A stretch of 33,636 bases of DNA from Clostridiales bacterium (GCA_003525905.1 DQIA01000047.1:18691-52326); one strand, 5' to 3'; shown: positions 8,596 through 16,111, counted from the stretch's first letter. Translations and numbers: made by a program. Notes: generated by a model not told the origin, from the sequence alone.

Positions 8596-8996
8596 AAAAC
8601 GGGATCGCTGCTTGCGCAGCGGTCCCGTTTTGTGAGTCGGAAGGGGAAATGACGCCCCGGCGGATGTATTGCATTTTCAACACACCTTGCCGCATACGTT
8701 GCAAGGCGCGCGCCCTTTTTCGGGTCGAAAGTCGAGATGCCCTTGATGAGTCCAATGGTGCCGATGGAGATCAGGTCCTCCTGATCGGAGGTCTGCGTGT
8801 AGTATTTCTTCATGATGTGCGCTACGAGGCGGAGATTCCGCTCGATGAGCACATTGCGCGCCTCCAGATCGCCCTGCGCGGCGCGCTCAAGATATTCCCG
8901 TTCCTCGCGCGCCGTCAGCGGCTTTGGAAACGAGCCGCCGTTTGACAGCCGCAGGGAATACAGCATGCTGCTGATGATGAGCCATACGGACAGCAT
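8592..8996 (-). pseudogene. sigK: 5' fragment of sporulation sigma factor SigK, broken at the skin-element position
   Basis: This frame gives 134 residues. Residues 1-108 match the amino-terminal part of SigK: a hydrophobic pro-region, [16 protein letters not shown] (22-37), [20 protein letters not shown] (46-65), [14 protein letters not shown] (74-87) and [11 protein letters not shown] (98-108). After VEN the sequence (AIHPPGRHF...) no longer resembles a sigma factor and ends in the gcv terminator. Regions 3 and 4, needed for -35 recognition, are absent. The break is in the codons GAA-AAT-G at 8672-8678, the place where the B. subtilis skin element splits sigK. It may be one half of a sigK that DNA excision rebuilds in the mother cell, or a dead remnant. 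No recombinase or second half lies in the window. The start at 8996 has GGGGGTGG upstream. Confidence 0.85.
8597..8631. terminator. Bidirectional terminator between the gcv operon and the sigK fragment
   Basis: ACGGGA-T-CGCTGC (8599-8611) pairs with GCAGCG-G-TCCCGT (8616-8628), flanked by A and T runs on both sides. It ends the plus-strand gcv operon. The reading frame of the truncated sigK gene runs straight through it, so its last residues are encoded by the terminator itself. Confidence 0.88.
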
Positions 8997-9014
8997 AAAA
9001 AACCACCCCCTGCC

Positions 9015-9046
9015 ACTGTATTCCCGAGCTGCAAGTCCATATACCG
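9015..9046 (-). promoter_or_regulatory. Possible SigE-type promoter of the sigK fragment
   Basis: Reading the minus strand, GGTATATGG (9038-9046) is followed after 14 bases by AATACAGT (9015-9022), resembling the mother-cell SigE pattern of ATA then CATACAnT. It lies about 20 bases before the sigK start. The match is partial, so this is only a candidate, but mother-cell control is what a sigK gene should have. Confidence 0.35.
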
Positions 9047-9060
9047 GCCGAAAGATACAA

Positions 9061-9092
9061 AAAACCTCTCCCGGAGACCCGGGAGAGGTTTT
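9061..9092 (-). terminator. Intrinsic terminator of rplS
   Basis: A 14-bp perfect stem (9061-9074 with 9079-9092) has loop AGAC and gives a T run on the minus strand just after the rplS stop. The A/T flanks would also let it act on plus-strand transcripts. Confidence 0.9.
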
Positions 9093-9103
9093 TGCGGATA
9101 AAC

Positions 9104-9445
9104 TCAGACCTTCTCCTTGACCTTGGCGGCCTTGCCGAGACGGTTGCGGAGGTAGTAGAGCTTCGCACGGCGGACCTTGCCGCGGCGAACGGTCTCGACC
9201 TTCACGATGCTCGGAGAATGAACGGGGAAAACCTTCTCGCAGCCGACGCCGTAGCTCAGGCGGCGGACGGTGATGGACTCCTCAATGCCGCCATGCTTGC
9301 GGGCAATGATCGTTCCCTCGAACACCTGCACTCTCTCACGAGCGCCTTCCTTGATTTTCACATGAACGCGAACGGTGTCGCCGACATTCATCTGCGGCAG
9401 TTCTTCCTTCATGTACTGGCTGGTCAGAGCCTTCATCAGATCCAT
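9104..9445 (-). CDS. rplS: Large ribosomal subunit protein bL19
   Basis: A 113-residue bL19, a component of the 50S subunit at the 30S interface. Recognisable segments are [18 protein letters not shown] in the first third, [32 protein letters not shown] and the basic tail [21 protein letters not shown] longer frame starting at 9463 exists, but AGGAGG at 9455-9460 is correctly spaced for the ATG at 9445. It is alone here, with its own promoter, a structured leader and a terminator. In many Firmicutes rplS follows trmD; that neighbour is absent from this locus. Confidence 0.97.
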   Translation of the reverse strand: MDLMKALTSQYMKEELPQMNVGDTVRVHVKIKEGARERVQVFEGTIIARKHGGIEESITVRRLSYGVGCEKVFPVHSPSIVKVETVRRGKVRRAKLYYLRNRLGKAAKVKEKV

Positions 9446-9468
9446 AATGTTTGTCCTCCTCATTTATT

Positions 9469-9510
9469 AGGCGTTCGTGCAAGTGTTGACATCACCGCAG
9501 AGGACCGCCC
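9469..9510 (-). ncRNA. Candidate bL19 autoregulatory leader hairpin
   Basis: The mRNA leader of rplS can fold into a hairpin closed by GGCG/CGCC at its base, with TGC/GCA and GTG/CAC upper pairs separated by internal loops. It ends just before the ribosome-binding site. Short hairpin leaders of this sort are known ahead of rplS in Firmicutes (the L19 leader family). The match is by position and shape only. Confidence 0.35.
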
Positions 9511-9526
9511 ATTCACAGACTTGATT

Positions 9527-9555
9527 AGTTTACCACAAAACCGTGCAGAATGCAA
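9527..9555 (-). promoter_or_regulatory. Vegetative promoter of rplS
   Basis: On the minus strand, TTGCAT (9550-9555) and TAAACT (9527-9532) are separated by 17 bases, and TGG directly precedes the -10, giving an extended -10. It would leave an untranslated leader of about 75 bases. Confidence 0.7.
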
Positions 9556-9633
9556 GCAAAACTTTCATTTTTTCTTCGGAAAACGAATGGGAACGCGGAA
9601 TGTGATTTTTTTGTGAATTTCTGTCGGACTGGG

Positions 9634-9661
9634 TGCTTTTTCACGGGAGCTGTGCTATAAT
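9634..9661 (+). promoter_or_regulatory. Promoter of the P-type ATPase gene
   Basis: A perfect TATAAT at 9656-9661 is preceded by TGC (extended -10), with a weak -35 (TGCTTT, 9634-9639) 16 bases upstream. The start codon follows about 32 bases later, with GAGGGA as the ribosome-binding site. Confidence 0.7.
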
Positions 9662-9693
9662 GACCGGAGAAAATGCTGATTTGAGGGACTGTT

Positions 9694-12141
9694 ATGAAAC
9701 AAAAATCCAAGCAGCCGCATCTGCGCGTCTATCGCCAGATCCCGATGCTGCAGGCAGACCCGGCAGAGGGCCTTTCTCCGCAGGAGACCAAGCTCCGGCA
9801 GAGCAACGGCCTGAGCAACATTATGCCGCCGTCCAATACGAAGTCCGAGGGGCAGATCATCAAGGAGAATGTCCTGACCTTCTTCAACCTGATCTTCCTG
9901 GTGCTGGCGCTGTGCCTGTGCCTTGTCGGCTCGTTCAAGAATCTGATGTTTCTGCTCGTCGCTGTGGCTAACACAGTCGTCGGCAGCTTTCAGGAGATCC
10001 GCGCTAAGCGCGCCGTCGATAAGCTGACGCTCGTCGCGGCGGGAACGGCGAAGGCCATCCGCTCCGGCCAGCGCGTCTCCGTGCGGACGGATCAGCTTGT
10101 CCGCGATGACATCGTGGAATTTGCGGCGGGCGACCAGATCTGCGCGGATGCCGTCGTGCGTGACGGACAGCTGCAGGTCAATGAGTCTCTGCTGACTGGC
10201 GAGGCCGATGCCATTCTGAAAAATCCGGGCGACACGCTGAAGTCCGGCAGCTTTGTGATCTCCGGCCGCGCCCGCGTGCAGCTGACGCATGTCGGCTCGG
10301 AGAGCTATGCGGCAAAGCTGGCGGCCGAGGCGCGGCGCAATGTCCGCTCTACAAAGTCCGAGATGATGCTCTCCCTGACAAAGCTCATCACGGTCGTCGG
10401 CATCGCGCTCATCCCGCTCGGCATCATCCTGTTCCTGCGTCATTTCCTGTCCGTGTTCCAGGGCCTGCCGCTGCGCGACTCCGTGGAATCCACGGTCTCT
10501 GCCCTGATCGGCATGATCCCGGAGGGCCTTTACCTGCTGACGAGCGTCGCCATCGCGGCCAGCTGCCTGAAGCTCTCGCGCAAGCGCGTGCTCGTGCAGG
10601 ATATGAACTGCATCGAGACGCTGGCCCATGTGGATGTGCTCTGCGTGGATAAGACCGGCACGATCACGGAGCCGACCATGGAGGTCACGGACGTCTATCC
10701 GCTGAACTCCGAGCGCTTCAGCTACGACGATATCGAGAAAATTCTCGCAGCGTTCTACCACGGCGAAGAGCCGGATAACGAGACGGCCCGCGCCATGGGC
10801 CAACAGTTCGCGGGCGAGACGACTTGGCGCGCCGTCAAGCGCATGGCCTTCTCGTCCTCCACAAAGTGGTCGGGCGCCGATTTCGGTGAAAATGGCCGCT
10901 ATGTGGTCGGCGCGCCGGAATTCATCATGGGCGACCGCTATGATTCCATCCGAAGTGAGGCGGAGCCGTGGTCCGAGCGCGGCTGCCGTGTGCTGCTGCT
11001 CGCAGCCTATGACACGGCGTTCGACGACGGCCCGCTGCAGAGCGCTCACGTCGCGCCCATTGCACTTGTCTTCCTGTCAAACCTGCTGCGCCCCGACGCG
11101 CAGGAGACGTTCCGCTATTTTGCCAGTCAGGGCGTGTCTGTCCGTGTTATCTCGGGCGATAACCCAATCACGGTCGCGCAGGTCGCAGCCCGTGCCGGCA
11201 TCGAAAATGCCGATCGTTATGTCGATGCAACGACGCTCTCCACGGAGCAGGACTTCGAGGAGGCTGTCAAGTATTACACCGTCTTCGGCCGCGTCACGCC
11301 GGAGCAGAAGCGCTATCTTGTCCGCGCCTTCCAAAAGCAGGGCCATACGGTCGCCATGACGGGCGACGGCGTCAATGACGTGCTGGCGCTGAAGGATGCC
11401 AACTGCGGAATCGCCATGGCCTCCGGCAGTCAGGCTGCCTCGCAGGTGGCGCAGATCGTGCTGCTCAATTCCCAGTTCAGTGCGATGCCAGCCATCGTGG
11501 CGGAGGGCCGCCGCGTCATCAATAACATCCAGCGCGCGGCCTCGCTGTTCCTCGTGAAGAATATTTTCTCGTTTGCGTTGACGCTCCTGCTGCTGTTCAT
11601 CGACATGCCCTATCCGCTGCTGCCTATCCAGCTGTCGCTCATCAGCACGTTTACCATCGGCATCCCGTCATTCTTCCTCGCGCTGGAGCCGAATTACGCG
11701 CGCGTGGAGGGCAAATTCATGCGCAACGTCATTCGGCGGGCCATGCCGGGCGGCCTGACGAACCTGACGATCGTGCTGCTGGCCGGGTTCTTTACCTCGA
11801 CGTTCGGCCTGAGCAATGAGCAGCTCAACACGATCTGCGTCTGGGTCATGTCCGCCGTCGGCCTCGTTACGCTGTATCATGTCTCCGTCCCGTTCACGCG
11901 CCTGCGCCTCGCTGTGCTGGCTGCCATGACGGCGGCGATGCTGTTCTGCCTGCTCGTCATCCCGGCGTTCTTCGACCTCCCGGCGCTCAATGCCAGCTCG
12001 GCCCTCATCCTCGTCACGCTCCTGCTGGCCTGCCCGACCGTGATGCGCTTCTTCCGCGTCATCTTCGATAAGCGCGTCGCCAAGCTCGACCTGGCTCCGG
12101 CTAAGAAGCAGAAGAAAAAGCGCCACCGTTTTGAAAAGTAA
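9694..12141 (+). CDS. CtpE-like cation-translocating P-type ATPase
   Basis: An 815-residue inner-membrane ion pump. Hydrophobic pairs lie at residues about 60-98, followed by the actuator domain with LLTGE (166-170) and a second pair at about 228-295. The ion-site motif is PEGLYLLTS (276-284), the phosphorylated aspartate is D319 in DKTGTIT, and the hinge TGDGVND is at 556-562. About six helices follow, then a very basic tail. PEG-x-LLTS in helix 4 resembles mycobacterial CtpE, linked to calcium uptake, rather than PacL-type pumps or the CPx heavy-metal pumps. It lacks an amino-terminal metal-binding domain. It stands alone with its own promoter and terminator. The transported ion cannot be read from sequence: Ca2+ is a reasonable guess, other cations are possible. 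Confidence 0.9.
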   Translation: MKQKSKQPHLRVYRQIPMLQADPAEGLSPQETKLRQSNGLSNIMPPSNTKSEGQIIKENVLTFFNLIFLVLALCLCLVGSFKNLMFLLVAVANTVVGSFQEIRAKRAVDKLTLVAAGTAKAIRSGQRVSVRTDQLVRDDIVEFAAGDQICADAVVRDGQLQVNESLLTGEADAILKNPGDTLKSGSFVISGRARVQLTHVGSESYAAKLAAEARRNVRSTKSEMMLSLTKLITVVGIALIPLGIILFLRHFLSVFQGLPLRDSVESTVSALIGMIPEGLYLLTSVAIAASCLKLSRKRVLVQDMNCIETLAHVDVLCVDKTGTITEPTMEVTDVYPLNSERFSYDDIEKILAAFYHGEEPDNETARAMGQQFAGETTWRAVKRMAFSSSTKWSGADFGENGRYVVGAPEFIMGDRYDSIRSEAEPWSERGCRVLLLAAYDTAFDDGPLQSAHVAPIALVFLSNLLRPDAQETFRYFASQGVSVRVISGDNPITVAQVAARAGIENADRYVDATTLSTEQDFEEAVKYYTVFGRVTPEQKRYLVRAFQKQGHTVAMTGDGVNDVLALKDANCGIAMASGSQAASQVAQIVLLNSQFSAMPAIVAEGRRVINNIQRAASLFLVKNIFSFALTLLLLFIDMPYPLLPIQLSLISTFTIGIPSFFLALEPNYARVEGKFMRNVIRRAMPGGLTNLTIVLLAGFFTSTFGLSNEQLNTICVWVMSAVGLVTLYHVSVPFTRLRLAVLAAMTAAMLFCLLVIPAFFDLPALNASSALILVTLLLACPTVMRFFRVIFDKRVAKLDLAPAKKQKKKRHRFEK

Positions 12142-12145
12142 AAAA

Positions 12146-12188
12146 CGCTCCGCAGGCAGCCTGAACGGCTTCCTGCGGAGCGATTTTT
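12146..12188. terminator. Bidirectional terminator between the ATPase gene and rubrerythrin
   Basis: CGCTCCGCAGG (12146-12156) pairs perfectly with 12172-12182, with an inner AGCC/GGCT stem, and has A5 before and T5 after. It serves both converging transcripts. Confidence 0.93.
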
Positions 12189-12193
12189 CTGTC

Positions 12194-12739
12194 TCAATAA
12201 TTCTCGGCGTGGAGCTCAAAATAGCTCTGCGGATGATTGCACACGGGGCAGACCTCCGGAGCGGCCGTGCCGACAACGATGTGGCCACAGTTTCGGCACT
12301 CCCAGATCTTGACCTCACTCCTTGCGAAGACGGCGGCCGTCTCCACGTTGTGCAGCAGGGCGCGATAGCGCTCCTCGTGATGACGCTCGACCTCGCCGAC
12401 CATGCGGAAGCGGGCTGCCAGCTCCGGGAAGCCCTCTGCCTCGGCCGTTTTGGCAAAGCCTGCATACATGTCCGTCCACTCGTAGTTCTCGCCCTCTGCG
12501 GCCGCTGCGAGGTTCTCGGCCGTGCTGCCGATGCCGGCCAGCTCCTTGAACCACAGCTTGGCGTGCTCCTTCTCGTTGTCCGCCGTTTTGAGGAACAGCG
12601 CCGCGATCTGCTCGTAGCCCTGCTTCTTTGCAACGGAGGCAAAGAAGGTGTATTTGCTGCGGGCCTGCGATTCGCCTGCGAAGGCGGCCTGCAGGTTCTT
12701 TTCCGTCTGCGTGCCGGCGTATTTTGTGGTTTTTGCCAT
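12194..12739 (-). CDS. rbr: Rubrerythrin
   Basis: A 181-residue non-haem iron peroxidase that reduces hydrogen peroxide in the cytosol of anaerobes. The ferritin-like four-helix part has diiron ligands E23, E56 with H59 (ExxH), and E118 with H121. The carboxy-terminal rubredoxin-like knuckle has C148-x2-C151 and C164-x2-C167. Length and domain order are the classical rubrerythrin type. AGGAGA upstream supports the ATG at 12739. It is the last gene of nadE-relQ-rbr, starting 15 bases after relQ. This fits a strict anaerobe that meets oxygen or peroxide stress. Confidence 0.96.
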   Translation of the reverse strand: MAKTTKYAGTQTEKNLQAAFAGESQARSKYTFFASVAKKQGYEQIAALFLKTADNEKEHAKLWFKELAGIGSTAENLAAAAEGENYEWTDMYAGFAKTAEAEGFPELAARFRMVGEVERHHEERYRALLHNVETAAVFARSEVKIWECRNCGHIVVGTAAPEVCPVCNHPQSYFELHAENY

Positions 12740-12754
12740 GATGATCGTCTCCTG

Positions 12755-13432
12755 TTATTGATTTGTTATTGTCTCGGCCGGGGCTGCGTCCGGTGCAGCC
12801 TCAGCGGCCTTGATGCGCTGATACATGTCCTGCATCTGCCGGTCGATTTCGGCTATCTTCCCGGCACAGGCAAGCATTTCTTCATTGATCCCCGCGGGCA
12901 GGCGGCTGCGGTCAGCCTTGTAGCGGATATCGTGCTCCAGACTGGCCCAGAAGTCCATGGCGATGGTACGGATCTGAACCTCCGCCAGCACCTGCTCTGT
13001 CCGGTCCGAAAGGTAGACCGGCACGCGCAGGTCCAGATGCAGGGAGCGGTAGCCATTGTAGTTCGGCGTTTTGATATAGTCCTGCCGCTTGACGATCTCC
13101 AGATCCTGCTGGCGCTCGACCATCTCCGCCACGCGGTAGACGTCGTCGATGTAGCTGCACACGACGCGCACGCCCGCAATATCGTTGACATTCTGCATGG
13201 CGGACTCCAGCGTCAGGGGCAGGCCCTTCTTCAGGAGCTTTGCCGCGATGCTCTCGGGGGATTTGACGCGGCTTTCAATATGGTGGATGGGATTGCGTGC
13301 GTACAGCACGTTGAATTCACTGTTCAGAACCTCAAACTTCAAGGTGAGCTGCCGCCCTGCAGCGGCGTAGAGATTCCGCATGACAAGAAACGCATGCGCG
13401 TTTTCCAGCAGCGGCGCGGTGGAACAATCCAT
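12755..13432 (-). CDS. relQ: Small alarmone synthetase of the RelQ/YjbM type
   Basis: A 225-residue single-domain (p)ppGpp synthetase. It has the RelA/SpoT synthetase motifs RVKSPESIAAKL (55-66), DIAGVRVVCSYIDDVY (84-99), NYNGYRSLH (124-132) and EVQIRT (151-156), then a helical tail typical of RelQ. There is no hydrolase, TGS or ACT domain, so it can only make alarmone. AGGAGGG at 13440-13446 supports the start at 13432; the ribosome-binding site lies in the 24-base gap after nadE. Operon position with NAD synthetase and rubrerythrin suggests a stress and redox setting, which is inference. Confidence 0.94.
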   Translation of the reverse strand: MDCSTAPLLENAHAFLVMRNLYAAAGRQLTLKFEVLNSEFNVLYARNPIHHIESRVKSPESIAAKLLKKGLPLTLESAMQNVNDIAGVRVVCSYIDDVYRVAEMVERQQDLEIVKRQDYIKTPNYNGYRSLHLDLRVPVYLSDRTEQVLAEVQIRTIAMDFWASLEHDIRYKADRSRLPAGINEEMLACAGKIAEIDRQMQDMYQRIKAAEAAPDAAPAETITNQ

Positions 13433-13456
13433 AACGCATCCCTCCTGTAAATGGCT

Positions 13457-15376
13457 TTAACGGGCCTCCAGACGGTCCAGCTCGGCCTGCCAGACTGCGG
13501 CGCAGGCATCGCTCGGCATGCGCCAGTCGCCGCGCGGGGAGAGCGTGACCGAGCCGACCTTCGGGCCGTCGGGCAGGCAGCTGCGCTTGAACTGCTGGAT
13601 GAAGAAGCGGCGGTAGAAGTTTTTCAGCCAGTGCAGCAGCGTCTCTGCAGGGTATTTCCCGGCAAATGCGGCCTGCGCCAGCCGGTAGATCTTCTCCGGC
13701 CCGAAGCCGAAGCGCAGCACATAATAGAGATAAAAGTCGTGCAGCTCATAGGGGCCGACCAGGGATTCCGTCTGCTGCGCGATCTCGCCGGTTTCCGTCG
13801 CGGGGAGAAGCTCCGGGCTGACGGGCGTGTCAAGAATGTCGAGCAGCACGCGGCGCAGGGCAGGACTCTGGGCCGTGTCCGCCTCATAGCGCACGATGTG
13901 GCGCACGAGCGTCTTCGGAACCCCCGCGTTTACGCCGTACATGCTCATATGGTCGCCGTTGTACGTCGCCCAGCCGAGCGCCAGCTCGCTCAGGTCGCCC
14001 GTGCCGACGACAAGGCCGCCCGTGCGGTTGGCAAGGTCCATCAGCTCCAGTGTGCGCACGCGCGCCTGCCCATTTTCAAACGTGACGTCGAGCACGGACT
14101 CACTCTGGCCGATGTCGGCAAAGTGGCTGCGTACCGTGTTCGTAATGGAGATTTCCGTGAACTGTACGCCCAGCTCCTGACACAGAATTTCTGCGTTGGA
14201 GCGCGTCCGCTTCGTCGTGCCGAAGCAGGGCATGGTGACGGCAAGAATGTCCTGCATGGGACGCTGCAGGCGCTTCATGGCGCGCACGGCAACGAGCAGA
14301 GCAAGGCAGCTGTCCAGACCGCCGGAGATGCCGAGCACGGCCGTTCTGGCGTGCGCATGCTCCAGCCGCTTTGCAAGGCCGTCTGCCTGGATCTCGAGGA
14401 TCAGCTCGCAGCGCTCGGCGCGGGCGGCCGCATCGCTGGGGACGAACGGAGTGGGGGAGACGGGGCGGGTGAGTGCCGTCTCGTGCAGCGGCATGGAGAA
14501 CGGAACGGTGGTATGGCCTGCGGCATTCGGGCAGAATGTCGTACTGCGGCGTCGCTCGCACTGCATGCGCCCGAGGTCCAGCACGGCCTCGGCGCGGCCG
14601 GTGCCGAAGGGCTTTGCCTCGGCCAGCAGCGCGCCGTTTTCACAGATGAGATCATGCGCGGCAAAGACCATATCCGTCGTGGATTCGCCGTGCCCGGCAT
14701 CCGCATAGAGATAGGCGCTCAGCAAGCGTGCGGATTGCTGGCCGACGAGCTGGCGGCGGTATTCCGCCTTGCCGACGGTTTCGTCACTTGCCGAGAGATT
14801 GGCAAGCACCGTTGCCCCGGCCAGCGCATGGCGGGTGCTCGGCGGCAGCGGGGCCCAGAGGTCCTCGCAGATCTCCACACCGAGGCAGAAGTCCGGCATT
14901 TCGCGGCAGCGGAACAGCAGGTCCATGCCGAAGGGGACGGACGCGCCGCACAGTGTGACGCTGCGCGTTTCGGCAGGTGCGGGGGTGAAGTGACGCAGCT
15001 CATAGAACTCTGCGTAGTTCGGCAGATGGGTCTTCGGCACAAGGCCGAGCAGCGCCCCATGGCAGACCACGGCGGCGCAGTTATAGAGTGCGCCGTCCAC
15101 GCGGACCGGCAAGCCGACGACGGCGACGAGCTCGAGCGTTTCGCTTGCGCGGAGAATGTCCCGCAGGCCCTGCTCGGCGGCATCCAGCAGCGGCTGCTGC
15201 AGAAACAGGTCCGAGCAGGTATAGCCGGTGAGCCCAAGCTCCGGGAAAACGGCAAGCGCCGCGCCGTCCTGCGCGGCCTGCTGCATGGCGGCGATCGTTT
15301 CCTGCGTATTATAGGCGCAGTCTGCCACGCGCAGTGCGGGGGAGAGCGTGCAGACCTTCAGAAATCCGTTTTTCAT
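13457..15376 (-). CDS. nadE: Glutamine-dependent NAD+ synthetase
   Basis: A 639-residue two-domain enzyme that makes NAD+ from deamido-NAD, ATP and glutamine. The amino-terminal nitrilase-fold glutaminase has the triad E46 (FPELGLTGYT), K115 (PKTHLPN) and C170 (GVEICEDLW). The carboxy-terminal synthetase has the ATP loop SGGLDS at 351-356, then FGTTKRTRSNA and VVGTGDLSELALGW. Length fits the long, glutamine-using family. Its start has AAAGGA upstream and a good promoter at 15416-15444. It heads the nadE-relQ-rbr operon, coupling NAD supply with stress genes. Confidence 0.96.
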   Translation of the reverse strand: MKNGFLKVCTLSPALRVADCAYNTQETIAAMQQAAQDGAALAVFPELGLTGYTCSDLFLQQPLLDAAEQGLRDILRASETLELVAVVGLPVRVDGALYNCAAVVCHGALLGLVPKTHLPNYAEFYELRHFTPAPAETRSVTLCGASVPFGMDLLFRCREMPDFCLGVEICEDLWAPLPPSTRHALAGATVLANLSASDETVGKAEYRRQLVGQQSARLLSAYLYADAGHGESTTDMVFAAHDLICENGALLAEAKPFGTGRAEAVLDLGRMQCERRRSTTFCPNAAGHTTVPFSMPLHETALTRPVSPTPFVPSDAAARAERCELILEIQADGLAKRLEHAHARTAVLGISGGLDSCLALLVAVRAMKRLQRPMQDILAVTMPCFGTTKRTRSNAEILCQELGVQFTEISITNTVRSHFADIGQSESVLDVTFENGQARVRTLELMDLANRTGGLVVGTGDLSELALGWATYNGDHMSMYGVNAGVPKTLVRHIVRYEADTAQSPALRRVLLDILDTPVSPELLPATETGEIAQQTESLVGPYELHDFYLYYVLRFGFGPEKIYRLAQAAFAGKYPAETLLHWLKNFYRRFFIQQFKRSCLPDGPKVGSVTLSPRGDWRMPSDACAAVWQAELDRLEAR

Positions 15377-15415
15377 AAAGGCGTTGTCCTTTCTGTTGCG
15401 GTACTTATCCCAATT

Positions 15416-15444
15416 ATCATACCACAGACGGCCGCCCGAAACAA
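15416..15444 (-). promoter_or_regulatory. Promoter of the nadE-relQ-rbr operon
   Basis: On the minus strand, TTGTTT (15439-15444), a 17-base spacer and TATGAT (15416-15421) with preceding TGG form an extended -10 promoter. The -35 lies in the loop of a GC hairpin (15431-15437 with 15445-15451) that may also end the upstream XRE gene. Confidence 0.7.
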
Positions 15445-15454
15445 GGGCGGCTTT

Positions 15455-15487
15455 GGGGGAAAGTCCGAAGAGACTTTTTCGACAAGC
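15455..15487. repeat. Internal degenerate copy of the second hairpin of the end repeat
   Basis: GGGGAAAGTCCGAAGAGACT followed by TTTTCGACAAGC resembles the AAAAGCCCCGAAGGGACTTTTTGACAAGC core of the terminal repeats. AAAGTC pairs with GACTTT around a short loop, and T runs occur on both strands. It lies just after the XRE gene stop, so it can serve as that gene's terminator. The AT-rich palindrome seen at the window ends is missing here. Confidence 0.6.
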
Positions 15488-15492
15488 AGACG

Positions 15493-15735
15493 TTATTGCA
15501 GCTCCTGCTCCAGCGCATCGAATTCCGGCGTGGAGAAGAATTCACCGAGTGTGATGCCGAGACCGTCGCAGAGCAGCTTGATCGTCAGAATTTTCGGGTT
15601 CTGGCTCTTGCCGTAGAGAATGTTCTTCAGGCTTGAGGGCGGCAGCGCGCTGAGCGAGGCGAGACGGTTGATGGAAATGCCGCGCTCTGCGCACAGCTGC
15701 AGAATGCGGTCGCGGACAGCGGTGACAGTGTTCAT
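15493..15735 (-). CDS. Small XRE/HTH_3 family transcriptional regulator
   Basis: An 80-residue protein that is almost entirely a Cro/CI-type helix-turn-helix domain: RDRILQLCAERGISINRLAS as the first helices, LPPSSLKNILYG as the recognition segment, and LCDGLGITLGEFF. A short acidic tail follows and there is no sensor domain. The frame extends upstream to 15789, but the ATG at 15735 begins the conserved domain and avoids a basic extension; its ribosome-binding site (GGCAGG) is weak. It is divergent from the 74-residue gene at 15847. The repeats at 15792-15823 are the natural candidates for its operators. Self-regulation and repression of that neighbour are inferred. Confidence 0.88.
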   Translation of the reverse strand: MNTVTAVRDRILQLCAERGISINRLASLSALPPSSLKNILYGKSQNPKILTIKLLCDGLGITLGEFFSTPEFDALEQELQ

Positions 15736-15782
15736 GGTGATGCCTGCCTTCCAAGTTTTTCCTTTAGCATAACGAAAAACAC

Positions 15783-15823
15783 TGGACAATATAGGCTATG
15801 CATGCTACTATTAGGCTATCCAT
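15783..15823 (+). promoter_or_regulatory. Promoter with paired operator-like repeats
   Basis: TGGACA (15783-15788), a 17-base spacer and TACTAT (15806-15811) make a good promoter for the gene at 15847. TAGGCTATGCAT (15792-15803) and TAGGCTATCCAT (15812-15823) differ at one base and are spaced 20 bases, two helical turns. One sits in the spacer, the other directly after the -10. Each contains or neighbours ATAG/CTAT symmetry, as expected for dimer binding by a small XRE repressor. Confidence 0.65.
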
Positions 15824-15846
15824 AGACTTTTTGGGAGAGCAAAACC

Positions 15847-16071
15847 ATGGCGGACTATCAAAAAATGTATGCCATCCTCTGCGGAGCGGTGGACGATGCC
15901 CTGATGGGGCTGGAGCAGGGCAGCAGCGCGGCCTGCATCGCGCTCCGTCTCCGGCTGGCGCTGGAGCGCGCGGAGGAGATCTATCTGGAGACCAGTATGT
16001 GCGCGGAACGGCGCGGCGATACGAACCTGATCGAGCTGCGGCGCGAAACGCCGGAGGCGTGGGAGCAATAG
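15847..16071 (+). CDS. Uncharacterised 74-residue protein
   Basis: A small, probably cytosolic helical protein (MADYQKMYAILCGAVDDALM, then an Ala/Leu/Glu-rich helix ending RAEEIYLETS). GGGAGAG precedes the ATG, and a clear promoter lies upstream. No signal peptide, membrane segment or metal motif is visible, and no family is recognised. It faces the XRE gene and shares its control region, so it is probably the regulator's target. An antitoxin/toxin pairing is conceivable but nothing in the sequence supports a toxin fold. Confidence 0.75.
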   Translation: MADYQKMYAILCGAVDDALMGLEQGSSAACIALRLRLALERAEEIYLETSMCAERRGDTNLIELRRETPEAWEQ

Positions 16072-16079
16072 AAAAACCG

Positions 16080-16101
16080 GGAGCAGGCATTTGCCTGCTC
16101 C
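16080..16101 (-). terminator. Terminator of the DUF4317 gene
   Basis: GGAGCAGGC (16080-16088) pairs with GCCTGCTCC (16093-16101) around ATTT. The minus strand continues into a T run, so it ends the DUF4317 transcript; it may also slow the opposing small gene's transcript. Confidence 0.85.
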
Positions 16102-16111
16102 TGAAATCATT

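Noticed and set aside
15847..16071. Toxin-antitoxin pair formed by the XRE gene and the 74-residue protein
   Set aside because: The genes are divergent rather than in one operon, and the small protein shows no toxin fold or catalytic residues.
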